Assembly: GCF_004342025.1 (NCBI RefSeq)
Contig: NZ_SLWN01000016.1
Coordinates: 62,001-126,000, forward strand
Source: Kribbella steppae
Lineage (GTDB): Bacteria > Actinomycetota > Actinomycetes > Propionibacteriales > Kribbellaceae
Length of the DNA: 64,000 bases
Reading direction: 5' to 3'
Both the position numbers and the translations under genes were made by a program. Shown piece after piece: positions 33,480-42,225 of the stretch; within the stretch, counting starts at the first letter, position 1, and every line of letters starts with the position of its first letter. The notes under the pieces were generated by a model. The model saw only the letters and a list, made by a program, of their open reading frames with translations. It had not been told where the DNA came from and did not search any database.

Positions 33480-34697
33480 ATGCCCATCACGTCCCGCCGA
33501 GCCAACGCCGCCCTCGTCATGCTCGCACTGAGCACTTTCTCGTACGTGACCATCGAGGTGCTGCCGATCGGCCTGCTGACCGTCATCGCCGCCGACCTCG
33601 ACCGCTCCCGCTCGGAGGTCGGACTGCTGGTCACCGGGTACGCCGCCGTCGTCGTCCTGGCGTCCATCCCGCTGGCGCGGCTCACTCAGCACCTTCCGCG
33701 CCGGCTCGTGCTCGGCAGCACGCTCGCGGTGCTGACTTTGTCGACCGCCGTCGCGACGGTCGCACCGACGTACGAGACGCTGTTCGCCGCGCGGCTGGTC
33801 ACGGCCCTGTCGCAGGCGCTCTTCTGGGCGATCGCACCACCGATCGCGACCGGACTGTTCCCGCCGAACGTCCGTGGCCGGGTGGTCGCACGTCTCGCGA
33901 TCGGCACCGCCCTCGCGCCGGTGCTCGGTATCCCGTTCGGCACCTGGCTCGGCGAGCAGGCGGGCTGGCGTGTGCCGCTCGGCCTGATGGCCGGACTGGG
34001 CGCGGTGGCATGCATCGGAATCGCCTGCCTCCTGCCCGCCGCTGAGGTCCGGAACGCCGCATCTGGACGTGGCAGCACTCCCGACGCGCGTCGGTTCGTC
34101 GTACTCGTCGTCGCCTCGGCGGTCGGGGTTACCGGGTTCCTGACGTTCAACACCTACGTCACACCGTTCCTGCTTGACATCACCGGGTTCTCCTCCGGTG
34201 TGCTCGGCCCGATGCTGCTCGCCAGCGGTCTCGGCGGTCTGGTCGGGACCCTGATCGTCGGCCGGGTTCTCGACCGGTATCCCTGGGCAGCGGTGGTTGT
34301 GCCGCTCGCACTCCTCAGCTGCGCGTTGGTCGGGCTCTACGCGTTCGGACACGTACAGGTGCCGACCGTCGCCCTGCTCGCCACCGTCGGCATGGCCTTC
34401 AGCGGTCTGGCCGTCGCAGTCCAGAGCAGGACTCTGGAGTTCGCGCCAGGTAGCACTGATGTCGCGTCCGCGGGGATGAGCTCGGCTTTCAACGTCGGGA
34501 TCGCCGCAGGTGCGTTTGTCGGCGGCACGCTGGTCGACCACGTCGGTGTGCACAGCGTGGCCCTGGTCGGCGGCCTGCTGACGGCCGCAGCGGTTCTCGT
34601 CATGTTGAGCGAGCCGGTGCTGGCTCGGCCTCGGGTGCGGATGGCAGAGTGCGAGCATGACCGTCCCGGGCGACAGGTTTGTGAAGAGGCGGCATGA
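33480..34697 (+). CDS. MFS transporter (DHA1/arabinose-efflux-like)
   Basis: A 405-residue, 12-helix major facilitator. The loop 2-3 motif is reduced to ASIPLARLTQHLPRRLVLG. The sequences TYETLFAARLVTALSQALFWAIAPP and PVLGIPFGTWLGEQAGWR fit the sugar/drug efflux (AraJ/SotB-like) group. A GGTGAGGTC Shine-Dalgarno precedes the ATG. It is divergent from the CGNR regulator. Its 3' end overlaps the next gene by 41 bases. The substrate is unknown. Confidence 0.87.
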   Translation: MPITSRRANAALVMLALSTFSYVTIEVLPIGLLTVIAADLDRSRSEVGLLVTGYAAVVVLASIPLARLTQHLPRRLVLGSTLAVLTLSTAVATVAPTYETLFAARLVTALSQALFWAIAPPIATGLFPPNVRGRVVARLAIGTALAPVLGIPFGTWLGEQAGWRVPLGLMAGLGAVACIGIACLLPAAEVRNAASGRGSTPDARRFVVLVVASAVGVTGFLTFNTYVTPFLLDITGFSSGVLGPMLLASGLGGLVGTLIVGRVLDRYPWAAVVVPLALLSCALVGLYAFGHVQVPTVALLATVGMAFSGLAVAVQSRTLEFAPGSTDVASAGMSSAFNVGIAAGAFVGGTLVDHVGVHSVALVGGLLTAAAVLVMLSEPVLARPRVRMAECEHDRPGRQVCEEAA

Positions 34698-35430
34698 CGC
34701 GCCACCGGGGTTCTTCGAGGTCGAGGCCGCTGGGCTGCGGTGGCTCGCCGTACCGGGTGGAGTGCCTGTTGCGGAGCCGGTCGACGTCTCCCCGAGTCAG
34801 CTGAGCACGGTCAAGCTGGAGCTCGCTCCACCGACCGGTGCCGCGGCTGACGAGTTCGGACGGCGGCTGGCCGTCACCCACGACGCCGGCGCCCGACACT
34901 TCGGCGTACCGCCGGATGACTGGGACACGGACGGTTACATCGGCAGAATCGGGCTGCCACATGCGCTGGAGCCGGTGAAGTCGTGGGGCGAGTTCTACGC
35001 GAACCTGCGGATCCGGCCCTACCTGCGGTCGGCGTACACCCAGGGCGCGATCGACGGGCACCAACTGCATGTGTTCGAGCAGGTGTGCACGCGTCTGGAG
35101 GCAGGGACGTACGACGACCCGACCGAGCAGCCGAGCCGGATCCACGGCGACCTGTGGTCCGGCAACGTGTTGTGGAGCGATGACGGCGTACACCTGATCG
35201 ATCCGGCAGCGCACGGCGGACACCGGGAGACAGACCTCGCCATGCTCGGCCTCTTCGGGCTGCCCCACCTCGAGCGAGTGCTCCGCGCGTACGACGAGGT
35301 GCACCCGCTCACGGACGGTTGGCGTGACCGGGTCGGTCTCCACCGACTACACCCGTTGCTGACCCACGTTGTGCTGTTCGGCGGGAGCTACGTGCCTCAG
35401 GCGATCGCGATGGCCCACAAGTATGGCTGA
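34657..35430 (+). CDS. Fructosamine kinase/phosphotransferase-family protein
   Basis: A 257-residue kinase-like protein. It has the APH/fructosamine-3-kinase catalytic motif IHGDLWSGN (Asp about 170) and the metal motif IDPAAHGGHRETDLAML. It likely phosphorylates ketoamines (glycated proteins) or a related small molecule. It starts inside the MFS gene, overlapping by 41 bases, which implies translational coupling. The N-terminal lobe is short but includes a candidate ATP lysine region, STVKLELA. Confidence 0.82.
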   Translation: MTVPGDRFVKRRHDAPPGFFEVEAAGLRWLAVPGGVPVAEPVDVSPSQLSTVKLELAPPTGAAADEFGRRLAVTHDAGARHFGVPPDDWDTDGYIGRIGLPHALEPVKSWGEFYANLRIRPYLRSAYTQGAIDGHQLHVFEQVCTRLEAGTYDDPTEQPSRIHGDLWSGNVLWSDDGVHLIDPAAHGGHRETDLAMLGLFGLPHLERVLRAYDEVHPLTDGWRDRVGLHRLHPLLTHVVLFGGSYVPQAIAMAHKYG

Positions 35431-35481
35431 GACGCTTGCAAGATCTTGACCCAGTGAGTGAGCAAGCGAACACTTCCGGTC

Positions 35482-37068
35482 ATGAAGCGACTAGTCCGTC
35501 CCCGTCGTCCACTCATAGGCCTCCTCACCGCTGCCCTGCTGGCCACACCGCTCGTCGTGGGTAGCACCGCAGCCGCGGGAGCACCGCCTGCACCTGCCCT
35601 GATCCCCAAGCCGGTGTCGCAGGCCGCTCTCCAGGGCCAGACCTTCACGCTGCAGTCCTGGAGCACTGTCGGCGTGATCACCAACTCCAAGGAGCGCCAG
35701 GCCGCCCACCGGGTAGCTGACCAGCTCGGTGCTCAGCTACGCCGCTCCACGGGCTACCCACTCCCCGTGAAGCCCGGTGCGGGCACGATCACCCTCTCCA
35801 CCGACGGACCGAGCTCCCTCGGCGCTGAGGGCTACCAACTGCGCGCTGACCGCTCCGGTGTCGACGTCACCGCCGCCACGCCAGAGGGGCTGTTCCGCGG
35901 CATCACAACCCTCCGCCAGCTACTGCCCGCCAAGGCCGACGCCGCCACCCGTCAGCCCGGTCCGTGGGAGATCTCCGGTACGACGATCTCCGACTCACCG
36001 CGGTACGCGTACCGCGGCGCCATGCTCGACGTGTCCCGGCACTTCTTCTCGGTGGCCGAGGTCAAGCGCTACATCGACCTCGCCTCGCTCTACAAGCTGA
36101 ACAAGTTCCACATGCACCTGTCCGACGACCAGGGCTGGCGCATCCAGGTCGACTCCTGGCCGCGGCTCACGACGTACGGCGGCAGCCTCGAGGTCGGCGG
36201 CACACCCGGCGGGTACTACACCAAGGCCGACTTCGCCGAGATCGTCCGGTACGCCGCTGAGCGGTACCTGACCGTGATCCCCGAGATCGACACCCCTGGC
36301 CACACCAACGCGGCGCTGGCGTCGTACGCCGACCTGAACTGCGACGGGGTGGCGCCGCCGCTCTACACCGGCACCAGTGTCGGGTTCAGCTCGCTGTGTG
36401 TCGGCAAGGACATCACCTACACGTTCCTGGACGACGTGTTCCGGGAGGTGTCCGAGCAAACGCCCGGTGACGTCGTACACCTCGGTGGTGACGAGGCGCA
36501 CTCGACGCCGCACTCGGACTACCTCACCTTCGTGCCGAAGGCGGCCGGACTGGTCACCAAGCACGGCAAGCGGGTGATGGGGTGGCAGGAGATCGCTGAG
36601 ACTCCACTGCCGGCCGGCAGCATCGCGCAGTACTGGGGTACTGACGACGCGCGGTCACAGGAGCTCGCACGCAAGGCGGCAGCGCAGGGCGCCAAGGTGG
36701 TGCTGTCACCGGCCAACCGCGCGTACCTGGACATGAAGTACCACAAGGACACTCCGTACGGGCTGAGCTGGGCCGGACTGGTGAGTGTGGAGAAGTCCTA
36801 CAGCTGGAACCCGTCGACGCTCGTCCCGAACCTGCCGGAGGACTCGATCGCCGGTGTGGAGGCGCCGCTGTGGTCGGAGACGCTCGACGACACCGACAAG
36901 GTCGAGTTCATGGCCTTCCCTCGGCTGCCGGGCATTGCCGAGCTGGGCTGGTCGCCGGCCTCGGCGCTCGACTGGCCGACGTACAAGGACCGGCTGGCCG
37001 GGCAGGGGTCGCGGTGGGACGCGCTGAGCGTCAACTTCTACCGCGCGCCTGAGATCGCCTGGCGCTAG
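35482..37068 (+). CDS. Secreted GH20 beta-N-acetylhexosaminidase
   Basis: A 528-residue secreted enzyme. It has a signal peptide with a basic start (MKRLVRPRRP), a hydrophobic core and cleavage near AAAGAPP. A GH20b domain follows (about 40-170), then the catalytic barrel with YRGAMLDVSRHFF, FHMHLSDDQGWRIQ and the Asp-Glu pair in HLGGDEAH. It releases terminal GlcNAc/GalNAc, for example from chitin fragments. I prefer ATG 35482; a GTG at 35458 would add eight residues before the signal peptide. Neither has a clear ribosome-binding site. Confidence 0.9.
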   Translation: MKRLVRPRRPLIGLLTAALLATPLVVGSTAAAGAPPAPALIPKPVSQAALQGQTFTLQSWSTVGVITNSKERQAAHRVADQLGAQLRRSTGYPLPVKPGAGTITLSTDGPSSLGAEGYQLRADRSGVDVTAATPEGLFRGITTLRQLLPAKADAATRQPGPWEISGTTISDSPRYAYRGAMLDVSRHFFSVAEVKRYIDLASLYKLNKFHMHLSDDQGWRIQVDSWPRLTTYGGSLEVGGTPGGYYTKADFAEIVRYAAERYLTVIPEIDTPGHTNAALASYADLNCDGVAPPLYTGTSVGFSSLCVGKDITYTFLDDVFREVSEQTPGDVVHLGGDEAHSTPHSDYLTFVPKAAGLVTKHGKRVMGWQEIAETPLPAGSIAQYWGTDDARSQELARKAAAQGAKVVLSPANRAYLDMKYHKDTPYGLSWAGLVSVEKSYSWNPSTLVPNLPEDSIAGVEAPLWSETLDDTDKVEFMAFPRLPGIAELGWSPASALDWPTYKDRLAGQGSRWDALSVNFYRAPEIAWR

Positions 37069-37340
37069 CTCTGGAGCACGCGGTCGAGCAACCAGGCTGT
37101 GGTCTCGTCCAGGTCCTGCTCGGCGACGATGAGGTGCGTGGCGTCCCGCTCCGGGGCGTCGCGCACCTCGACGCGGTACACGTACCGGTCGGGTTGTGGA
37201 CGACCGGAACCGAGCCGTGCGGGGTCGAGAGCCTGCAGGGCCGCCTCGAGCCGGTCCGCGTCGGGCTGGCCGGCGGTGTCGAGCTCGCCGTGGGCCATCA
37301 GACCGGCGAAACCTCCGCTGCGGGTCACTTTGACGATCAA
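37065..37340 (-). CDS. Emfourin-like metalloprotease inhibitor
   Basis: A 91-residue protein matching the protealysin-inhibitor emfourin family: KVTRSGGFAGLMAHGELDT at the N-terminus and DRYVYRVEV in the middle. Emfourin genes normally sit beside an M4 thermolysin-like peptidase gene, but none is visible here. A TTG start at 37340 follows GAGGAGG. It overlaps the convergent GH20 gene by four bases. It may inhibit a peptidase encoded elsewhere. Confidence 0.8.
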   Translation of the reverse strand: MIVKVTRSGGFAGLMAHGELDTAGQPDADRLEAALQALDPARLGSGRPQPDRYVYRVEVRDAPERDATHLIVAEQDLDETTAWLLDRVLQS

Positions 37341-37778
37341 CCGTGCCTCCTCGGGGCCACCCTGGCGTGCCGTGCGGCGAATGTCCAGAGTCGTGCGACA
37401 CGCCGGAAAAATCGATCAGGTTCGCGCGTCCATCACCCGGCGTACCGGAGTCCAGTCCCACGTTGGAACGCTCCGGCACCGGGTCACGACGACGAACGAG
37501 CAGGTCGGCGCAGGATTTCGTGGTCCTGGCGGGTTCTTCCGGGACTGCAGCGGGGTGATCACGGAGCGTGGCAGGCGGCGACAATCAGCGACACGTGTTC
37601 CTGGTCACCCCTTCCACAAGGCCACAGATCGGCTACAGTTATCGCGTTGCAGTTTTGGACTCCCACTGACTTTCGCTGTGCTGCATGGCCGGTTCTGTCG
37701 TCTGGGGCCTTTCGGCGACACGTGGCTCATGAGGTGTGGGTCGCGGTTTGTTACAAGCCATCAAGGAGATAGACACAA
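37341..37778. other. Non-coding region with emfourin and cold-shock gene promoters
   Basis: No gene is supported in these 438 bases. The right half is the likely promoter and long leader of the cold-shock gene. A TACAGT -10-like box at 37634-37639 would give a leader of about 130 bases, as is common for csp mRNAs, but its -35 match is weak. I found no trace of an M4 peptidase gene on either strand. Confidence 0.5.
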
Positions 37779-37982
37779 ATGGCTGTCGGTACTGTCAAGT
37801 GGTTCAACGCTGACAAGGGCTTCGGCTTCATCACCCCGGATGACGGTGGCGCGGACGTGTTCGCGCACTACTCGGCCATCCAGACCTCGGGCTTCCGCTC
37901 GCTGGACGAGAACCAGCGCGTCGAGTTCGAGATCACCCAGGGCCAGAAGGGCCTTCAGGCGGAGAACATCCGCCCGATCTGA
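37779..37982 (+). CDS. cspA: Cold-shock domain protein
   Basis: A 67-residue cold-shock protein. The RNP1 motif is KGFGFITP and the RNP2 motif is VFAHYSAI; it begins VGTVKWFNADKG. It is a single-stranded nucleic-acid-binding RNA chaperone. A strong AAGGAGATAG ribosome-binding site precedes the ATG, and an efficient terminator follows. The symbol is given for the family; the exact paralogue is unknown. Confidence 0.95.
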   Translation: MAVGTVKWFNADKGFGFITPDDGGADVFAHYSAIQTSGFRSLDENQRVEFEITQGQKGLQAENIRPI

Positions 37983-38012
37983 TCTCTGGATCACCCTTCT
38001 CGAAACTGAAGT

Positions 38013-38050
38013 GAAGGGGCCGCACACCGAAATCGGTGTGCGGCCCCTTC
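38013..38050 (+). terminator. Terminator of the cold-shock gene
   Basis: An 18-base perfect inverted repeat (38013-38030 with 38033-38050) lies 30 bases beyond the stop. It also overlaps the promoter region of the next gene. Confidence 0.88.
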
Positions 38051-38079
38051 GCCGTTTCCCGACGGGTACCGTCAGAGAC

Positions 38080-38568
38080 ATGACCGGACCTGAGGCTAGG
38101 TACGACCGCGAGGGTGAGAACGAGGCGAAGCGGCTCGACCGGCAGTGGAACGAACTGCTGCAGGAGCTGAGGCTGGCGCAGACCGGTACCCAGATCCTGT
38201 TCGCCTTCCTGCTCACCATCGCGTTCCAGGCCACGTTCCAGGCGGCGGACGCGTTCACCCACGACGTCTACGCCGTCACCTTGATCGCCTCGGCCCTGGC
38301 CGTAGGCCTGTTCCTCGCGCCGGTGTCGTTCCACCGGCTGGTCTACCGGCAGAAGCTGCGCGACCGGATGCTGCCGATCGCCGGCCACATGACCTCGGCC
38401 GGGCTCGTCTTCCTCGTCATCGCGATCTCCGGCGGAGTCCTGCTGGCACTCGACGTCGTCCTGTCCCGGACCGTCGCGATCATCATCGTCGCGATCATCC
38501 TGGTCTGGTTCACCGTTTTCTGGTACGTCATCCCGGCCTGGGTCCGCGCTAACGCCAACGGGGAATGA
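38080..38568 (+). CDS. DUF6328-family membrane protein
   Basis: A 162-residue protein with a charged N-terminus (ARYDREGENEAKRLDRQWNE) and four hydrophobic helices. FAFLLTIAFQATF and SFHRLVYR are typical of the actinobacterial DUF6328 family of unknown function. It is probably leaderless, since TACCGT lies seven bases before the ATG. Its 3' end overlaps the convergent LLM gene by 20 bases. Confidence 0.82.
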   Translation: MTGPEARYDREGENEAKRLDRQWNELLQELRLAQTGTQILFAFLLTIAFQATFQAADAFTHDVYAVTLIASALAVGLFLAPVSFHRLVYRQKLRDRMLPIAGHMTSAGLVFLVIAISGGVLLALDVVLSRTVAIIIVAIILVWFTVFWYVIPAWVRANANGE

Positions 38569-39403
38569 CCTCGGTCGCCACTTTCTCGAGCACGTCCTCA
38601 GAGCCGGCGTACACGCCCTCGGCCCTGGGCCAGTGCGAGATCACATCGGTGAAGCCGAGCTCGGCCGCGCGCCCCACGACGTCTTCGAAGGCATCCACGC
38701 TGCTCAGTGAGAAGCGTGCCGAGTCCAGGGCGAGGTAGCGGTCGAACGGTCGGCCTTCGAGTACGTCGTCCATTCGGCGGCTGAGGTCGACCACCGTTGC
38801 GAACCAAGCGTCGAAGTCCGGCGACTTCACCCCGGTCGTCACCCAGCCGGCGCCGTACTGCGTCGCCAGCTTGAGCGACCGCGGCCCATTCGCGGCCATG
38901 ATGAACGGCACCCGCGGCTGCTGCACACACCCCGGCAACGTCCGCCCGTTGCGTGTCTCGAAGTACTCGCCCTTGAAGTCGACCCGATCCGTCGTCAGCA
39001 GCTTGTCCAGCAGGAAGACGAACTCGGCGAACCGGTCGACCTTCTGCCGCGGGCTCAGGTCGTCGCCACCCTGGATCGTGGTGTCGATCCCGCCACCCGA
39101 CCCGAGACCGCAGAGGAACCGGCCGTCCGAGACGTCGTCCACCGCCAGGATGTCGCGGGTCAGCGCGAGCGGATGCCGGAAGTTCGGCGAGATGACGAAG
39201 CTGCCGAGCTTGATCGTCGACGTCACCAGCGCGGCCGCGGTCAGCGTCGGCGTCGTCCCGAACCAGGGCGAGTCCTGCAGACCGCTCCAGGTCAGGTGGT
39301 CGTACGTCCAGGCGTGGTCGAACCCGAGTTCCTCAGCCCGCCGCCACCGCGGCGCTGCCTCGCTCCAGCGGTACTCCGGAAGGATCGTGATACCGAATCG
39401 CAT
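38549..39403 (-). CDS. LLM-class F420-dependent oxidoreductase
   Basis: A 284-residue luciferase-like protein: RAEELGFDHAWTYDHLTWSG, then TIKLGSFVISPNFRHPLALTRD and GRFLCGLGSGGG. It is a typical F420-type actinobacterial enzyme with unknown substrate. TAGGGT six bases upstream of the ATG at 39403 suggests a leaderless transcript. It is monocistronic. Confidence 0.87.
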   Translation of the reverse strand: MRFGITILPEYRWSEAAPRWRRAEELGFDHAWTYDHLTWSGLQDSPWFGTTPTLTAAALVTSTIKLGSFVISPNFRHPLALTRDILAVDDVSDGRFLCGLGSGGGIDTTIQGGDDLSPRQKVDRFAEFVFLLDKLLTTDRVDFKGEYFETRNGRTLPGCVQQPRVPFIMAANGPRSLKLATQYGAGWVTTGVKSPDFDAWFATVVDLSRRMDDVLEGRPFDRYLALDSARFSLSSVDAFEDVVGRAAELGFTDVISHWPRAEGVYAGSEDVLEKVATEVIPRWR

Positions 39404-39531
39404 GAGCGCACCCTATCGAGTGTGTCCGAAACCACGATTGTTGCGTTTTGCCACGAACTTCGACACGGTCGTCAGGCAGTTCCCCTACCAGCAAGAGATG
39501 GAGGCGCGCCGAAGCGAGGCGTGATTCACCT

Positions 39532-41310
39532 GTGGCGATCGAGATCGACAGCCCGACAGCGAACACGAACCCCGACCATGCAGAACACCCTGCGATCGCA
39601 GCACCCCCACCGCCCGGAAGCCGAAGTCGCGGCTCCGGCCTCGACCGCGTCGTCTTCGGCGTCACCGCGGTCATCGCCCTGGCCTTCGTCGCCTGGGGCT
39701 TCGCCGACGCCACCGGCCTCGGTACGGCGTCCACCTCGGCCCTGACCTGGGTCGAGACCAACACCGGCTGGCTGTTCGTCCTGCTGGCGTCAGCCTTCGT
39801 CGTCTACGTACTCTGGCTCGCGGCCAGTCGGTACGGGCGCATCCCGCTCGGCGCCGACGACGAGCAGCCCGAGTTCAAGACCGTGTCCTGGGTGGCGATG
39901 ATGTTCAGCGCCGGTATGGGCATCGGCCTGATGTTCTACGGCGTCAGCGAACCGCTGACCCACTTCACCAGCCCACCGCCCGGTACCGTCGAGGCCGGCT
40001 CGTCCGCCGCCCTCGAGACCGCGATGGCGACGACGTTGTTCCACTGGACCCTGCACCCGTGGGCGATCTACGCCGTCGTCGGCATAGCCATTGCCTATGG
40101 CACCTTCCGGCGCGGACGGTCGCAGCTGATCAGCTCCGCGTTCGCTCCGCTGCTCGGCCGCCGTACCGAGGGACCGATCGGCAAGGTGATCGACAGCCTC
40201 GCGATCTTCGCGACGCTGTTCGGCTCGGCCGCGTCGCTCGGTCTGGGCGCACTCCAGATCGGCTCCGGCGTAGAGATCCTCGGCTGGCTGGACAAGACCG
40301 GTAACGCGGTGCTGGTCGGCGTGATCGCCGTCCTGACCGCGGCGTTCGTCGCCTCCGCGGTGTCCGGTGTCGCGAAGGGCATCCAGTGGCTGTCCAACAT
40401 CAACATGGTGCTGGCCGTCGCACTGGCGCTTTTCGTCTTCGTCGCCGGGCCGACCGTGCTGATCCTCAACCTGGTCCCGACCGCGATCGGCGACTACTTC
40501 CGCGACGTGGCCGAGATGGCGGCCCGGACCGAGGCGAGCGGCGGCGACGCGATGGCCAAGTGGCTGTCGGGCTGGACCGTCTTCTACTGGGCCTGGTGGA
40601 TCTCCTGGACGCCGTTCGTCGGGATGTTCATCGCGCGGATCAGCCGCGGCCGGACCATCCGGCAGTTCGTCACCGGCGTACTGCTGGTGCCGTCGCTGGT
40701 CAGCCTGGTCTGGTTCTGCGTCTTCGGCGGCGCGGCGATCAACCTGCAGCGTGACGGCGTCGATCTGGCCGGGCAGTCGACCACCGAGGGACAGCTGTTC
40801 GGACTGCTCGACCACATCCCGCTCACGTCGGTGACGACGATCCTGGTCGTCGTACTGGTCGCGATCTTCTTCGTGTCCGGCGCGGATGCCGCCTCGATCG
40901 TGATGGGCACGCTGTCCGAGCGTGGCGCGATCGAACCCAAGAAGCCGCTGGTCATCTTCTGGGGTGTGCTCACCGGAGCCGTGGCCGCGGTGATGCTGCT
41001 GGTCGGCGGTGGTGGCGAGGAAGCGCTGACAGGTCTGCGGAATTTAACGATCGTGGCCGCGCTGCCGTTCGCGCTGGTGATGGTCGGGCTGGCGGTCGCG
41101 CTGGCCAAGGATCTGCGGACCGATCCCCTGATGCTGCGGCATGCGATCGGCTCGGAGGCGGTCGAGGCTGCGGTGATCGAAGGGGTCAGCAACCACGGTG
41201 ACGACTTCACGCTGGTCGTCGCCGGCAACGGGCACGACGATGCCGGGACCGACATCCCCGCCTCGCCGCAGCCTCGGGATGAGGTGCCGCCGCCGAAGCC
41301 TGGGCCGTGA
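39532..41310 (+). CDS. BCCT-family betaine/choline/carnitine transporter
   Basis: A 592-residue, 12-helix transporter. The BCCT signature WTVFYWAWWISWTPFVGMF is present, as is the glycine-rich FSAGMGIGLMFYGVSEP in helix 3, which carries the Na+/substrate-binding motif (G-M-G-I-G). It imports compatible solutes such as glycine betaine. The GTG at 39532 is preferred over upstream codons of a non-homologous extension. The C-terminal tail is soluble and may sense osmotic state. Confidence 0.92.
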   Translation: MAIEIDSPTANTNPDHAEHPAIAAPPPPGSRSRGSGLDRVVFGVTAVIALAFVAWGFADATGLGTASTSALTWVETNTGWLFVLLASAFVVYVLWLAASRYGRIPLGADDEQPEFKTVSWVAMMFSAGMGIGLMFYGVSEPLTHFTSPPPGTVEAGSSAALETAMATTLFHWTLHPWAIYAVVGIAIAYGTFRRGRSQLISSAFAPLLGRRTEGPIGKVIDSLAIFATLFGSAASLGLGALQIGSGVEILGWLDKTGNAVLVGVIAVLTAAFVASAVSGVAKGIQWLSNINMVLAVALALFVFVAGPTVLILNLVPTAIGDYFRDVAEMAARTEASGGDAMAKWLSGWTVFYWAWWISWTPFVGMFIARISRGRTIRQFVTGVLLVPSLVSLVWFCVFGGAAINLQRDGVDLAGQSTTEGQLFGLLDHIPLTSVTTILVVVLVAIFFVSGADAASIVMGTLSERGAIEPKKPLVIFWGVLTGAVAAVMLLVGGGGEEALTGLRNLTIVAALPFALVMVGLAVALAKDLRTDPLMLRHAIGSEAVEAAVIEGVSNHGDDFTLVVAGNGHDDAGTDIPASPQPRDEVPPPKPGP

Positions 41311-41320
41311 GGACCTAGAA

Positions 41321-41366
41321 ATAAATTGAGGGTTCAACTACATTGGAAGTATCACGACTTCCGAGA
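41321..41366. promoter_or_regulatory. AT-rich control region of the extradiol dioxygenase gene
   Basis: Contains the palindrome TTGA-GGGT-TCAA (41328-41339) and a second inverted repeat GGAAGT-ATCACG-ACTTCC (41345-41362). This is a likely operator for a MarR- or HxlR-type repressor; no such gene is adjacent. Confidence 0.4.
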
Positions 41367-41379
41367 AGGTGAATCCTCG

Positions 41380-42207
41380 ATGACCTCAGCGACCTCTGTG
41401 GCTTCGGTTGCTTCGGTTGCTTCGGTGACCGAGCAGCTGCCGGTGCTGTACCTCAGCCATGGCGCACCGCCGCTGGCCGACGACCGTCTGTGGACGGCCG
41501 AGCTGGCGGCGGTGTCCGCCGGGATCACGCGCCCGACCGCGATCCTGATCGTGTCGGCGCACTGGGAGGCCGCACCGCTCACCCTCGGCGCGACCGAGAC
41601 CGTGCCGCTGCTCTACGACTTCTGGGGCTTCCCCGAGCACTACTACCAGGTCCAGTACGCGGCCCCGGGCGCACCGCACCTCGCCGAGCAGGTACGCAAG
41701 CTGCTGCACTCCCCCGCGACACCCGTGTACGACGACCCGCACCGCGGACTGGACCACGGTGCGTACGTGCCGCTGAAGGAGATGTACCCGGACGCCGACA
41801 TCCCGGTGCTCCAGGTGTCGATGCCGACGCTCGACCCGGCCGAACTGTTCCGGATCGGTCAGAAGCTCGCACCGCTCCGCGACCAGGGCGTACTCATCGT
41901 CGGCAGCGGCTTCACCACCCACAACCTGCGCGAGATGAACCTGGGCGCGCCGGCCGACTCACCGGCGCCGGCCTGGTCGATCGAGTTCGACGAGTGGACC
42001 AAGCGCATGCTCGAGGCGCAGGACGTCGACTCCCTCATCGACTTCCTCCACAAGGCCCCCGCCGCCACCATCGCCCACCCCCGCACCGAACACTTCGCCC
42101 CGCTGTTCGTCACCCTCGGCGCCTCCGAAGACAAGCTTCGCCAAGCCGACACCGTGGTCGACGGCTTCTGGTACGGCCTGTCAAAGCGCTCCTGGAAGAT
42201 CGGCTGA
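41380..42207 (+). CDS. Class III extradiol ring-cleavage dioxygenase (DODA/LigB type)
   Basis: A 275-residue zinc- or iron-dependent enzyme of the 4,5-DOPA dioxygenase family. Metal and catalytic histidines lie in YLSHGAPP, VSAHWEAA, LDHGAYVPL and HFAPLFVTLGA. A short N-terminal tail carries a TSV/ASV repeat (residues 2-15) encoded by small tandem repeats. The ATG at 41380 follows GAAGGTGA. It probably acts on a catechol-type aromatic. An operator-like palindrome lies upstream. Confidence 0.88.
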   Translation: MTSATSVASVASVASVTEQLPVLYLSHGAPPLADDRLWTAELAAVSAGITRPTAILIVSAHWEAAPLTLGATETVPLLYDFWGFPEHYYQVQYAAPGAPHLAEQVRKLLHSPATPVYDDPHRGLDHGAYVPLKEMYPDADIPVLQVSMPTLDPAELFRIGQKLAPLRDQGVLIVGSGFTTHNLREMNLGAPADSPAPAWSIEFDEWTKRMLEAQDVDSLIDFLHKAPAATIAHPRTEHFAPLFVTLGASEDKLRQADTVVDGFWYGLSKRSWKIG

Positions 42208-42225
42208 CCTCAGCGCGTACGCTTG

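Noticed and set aside
33429..34658. Upstream extension of the CGNR gene
   Set aside because: It lies opposite to the MFS gene and shows only composition-driven sequence.
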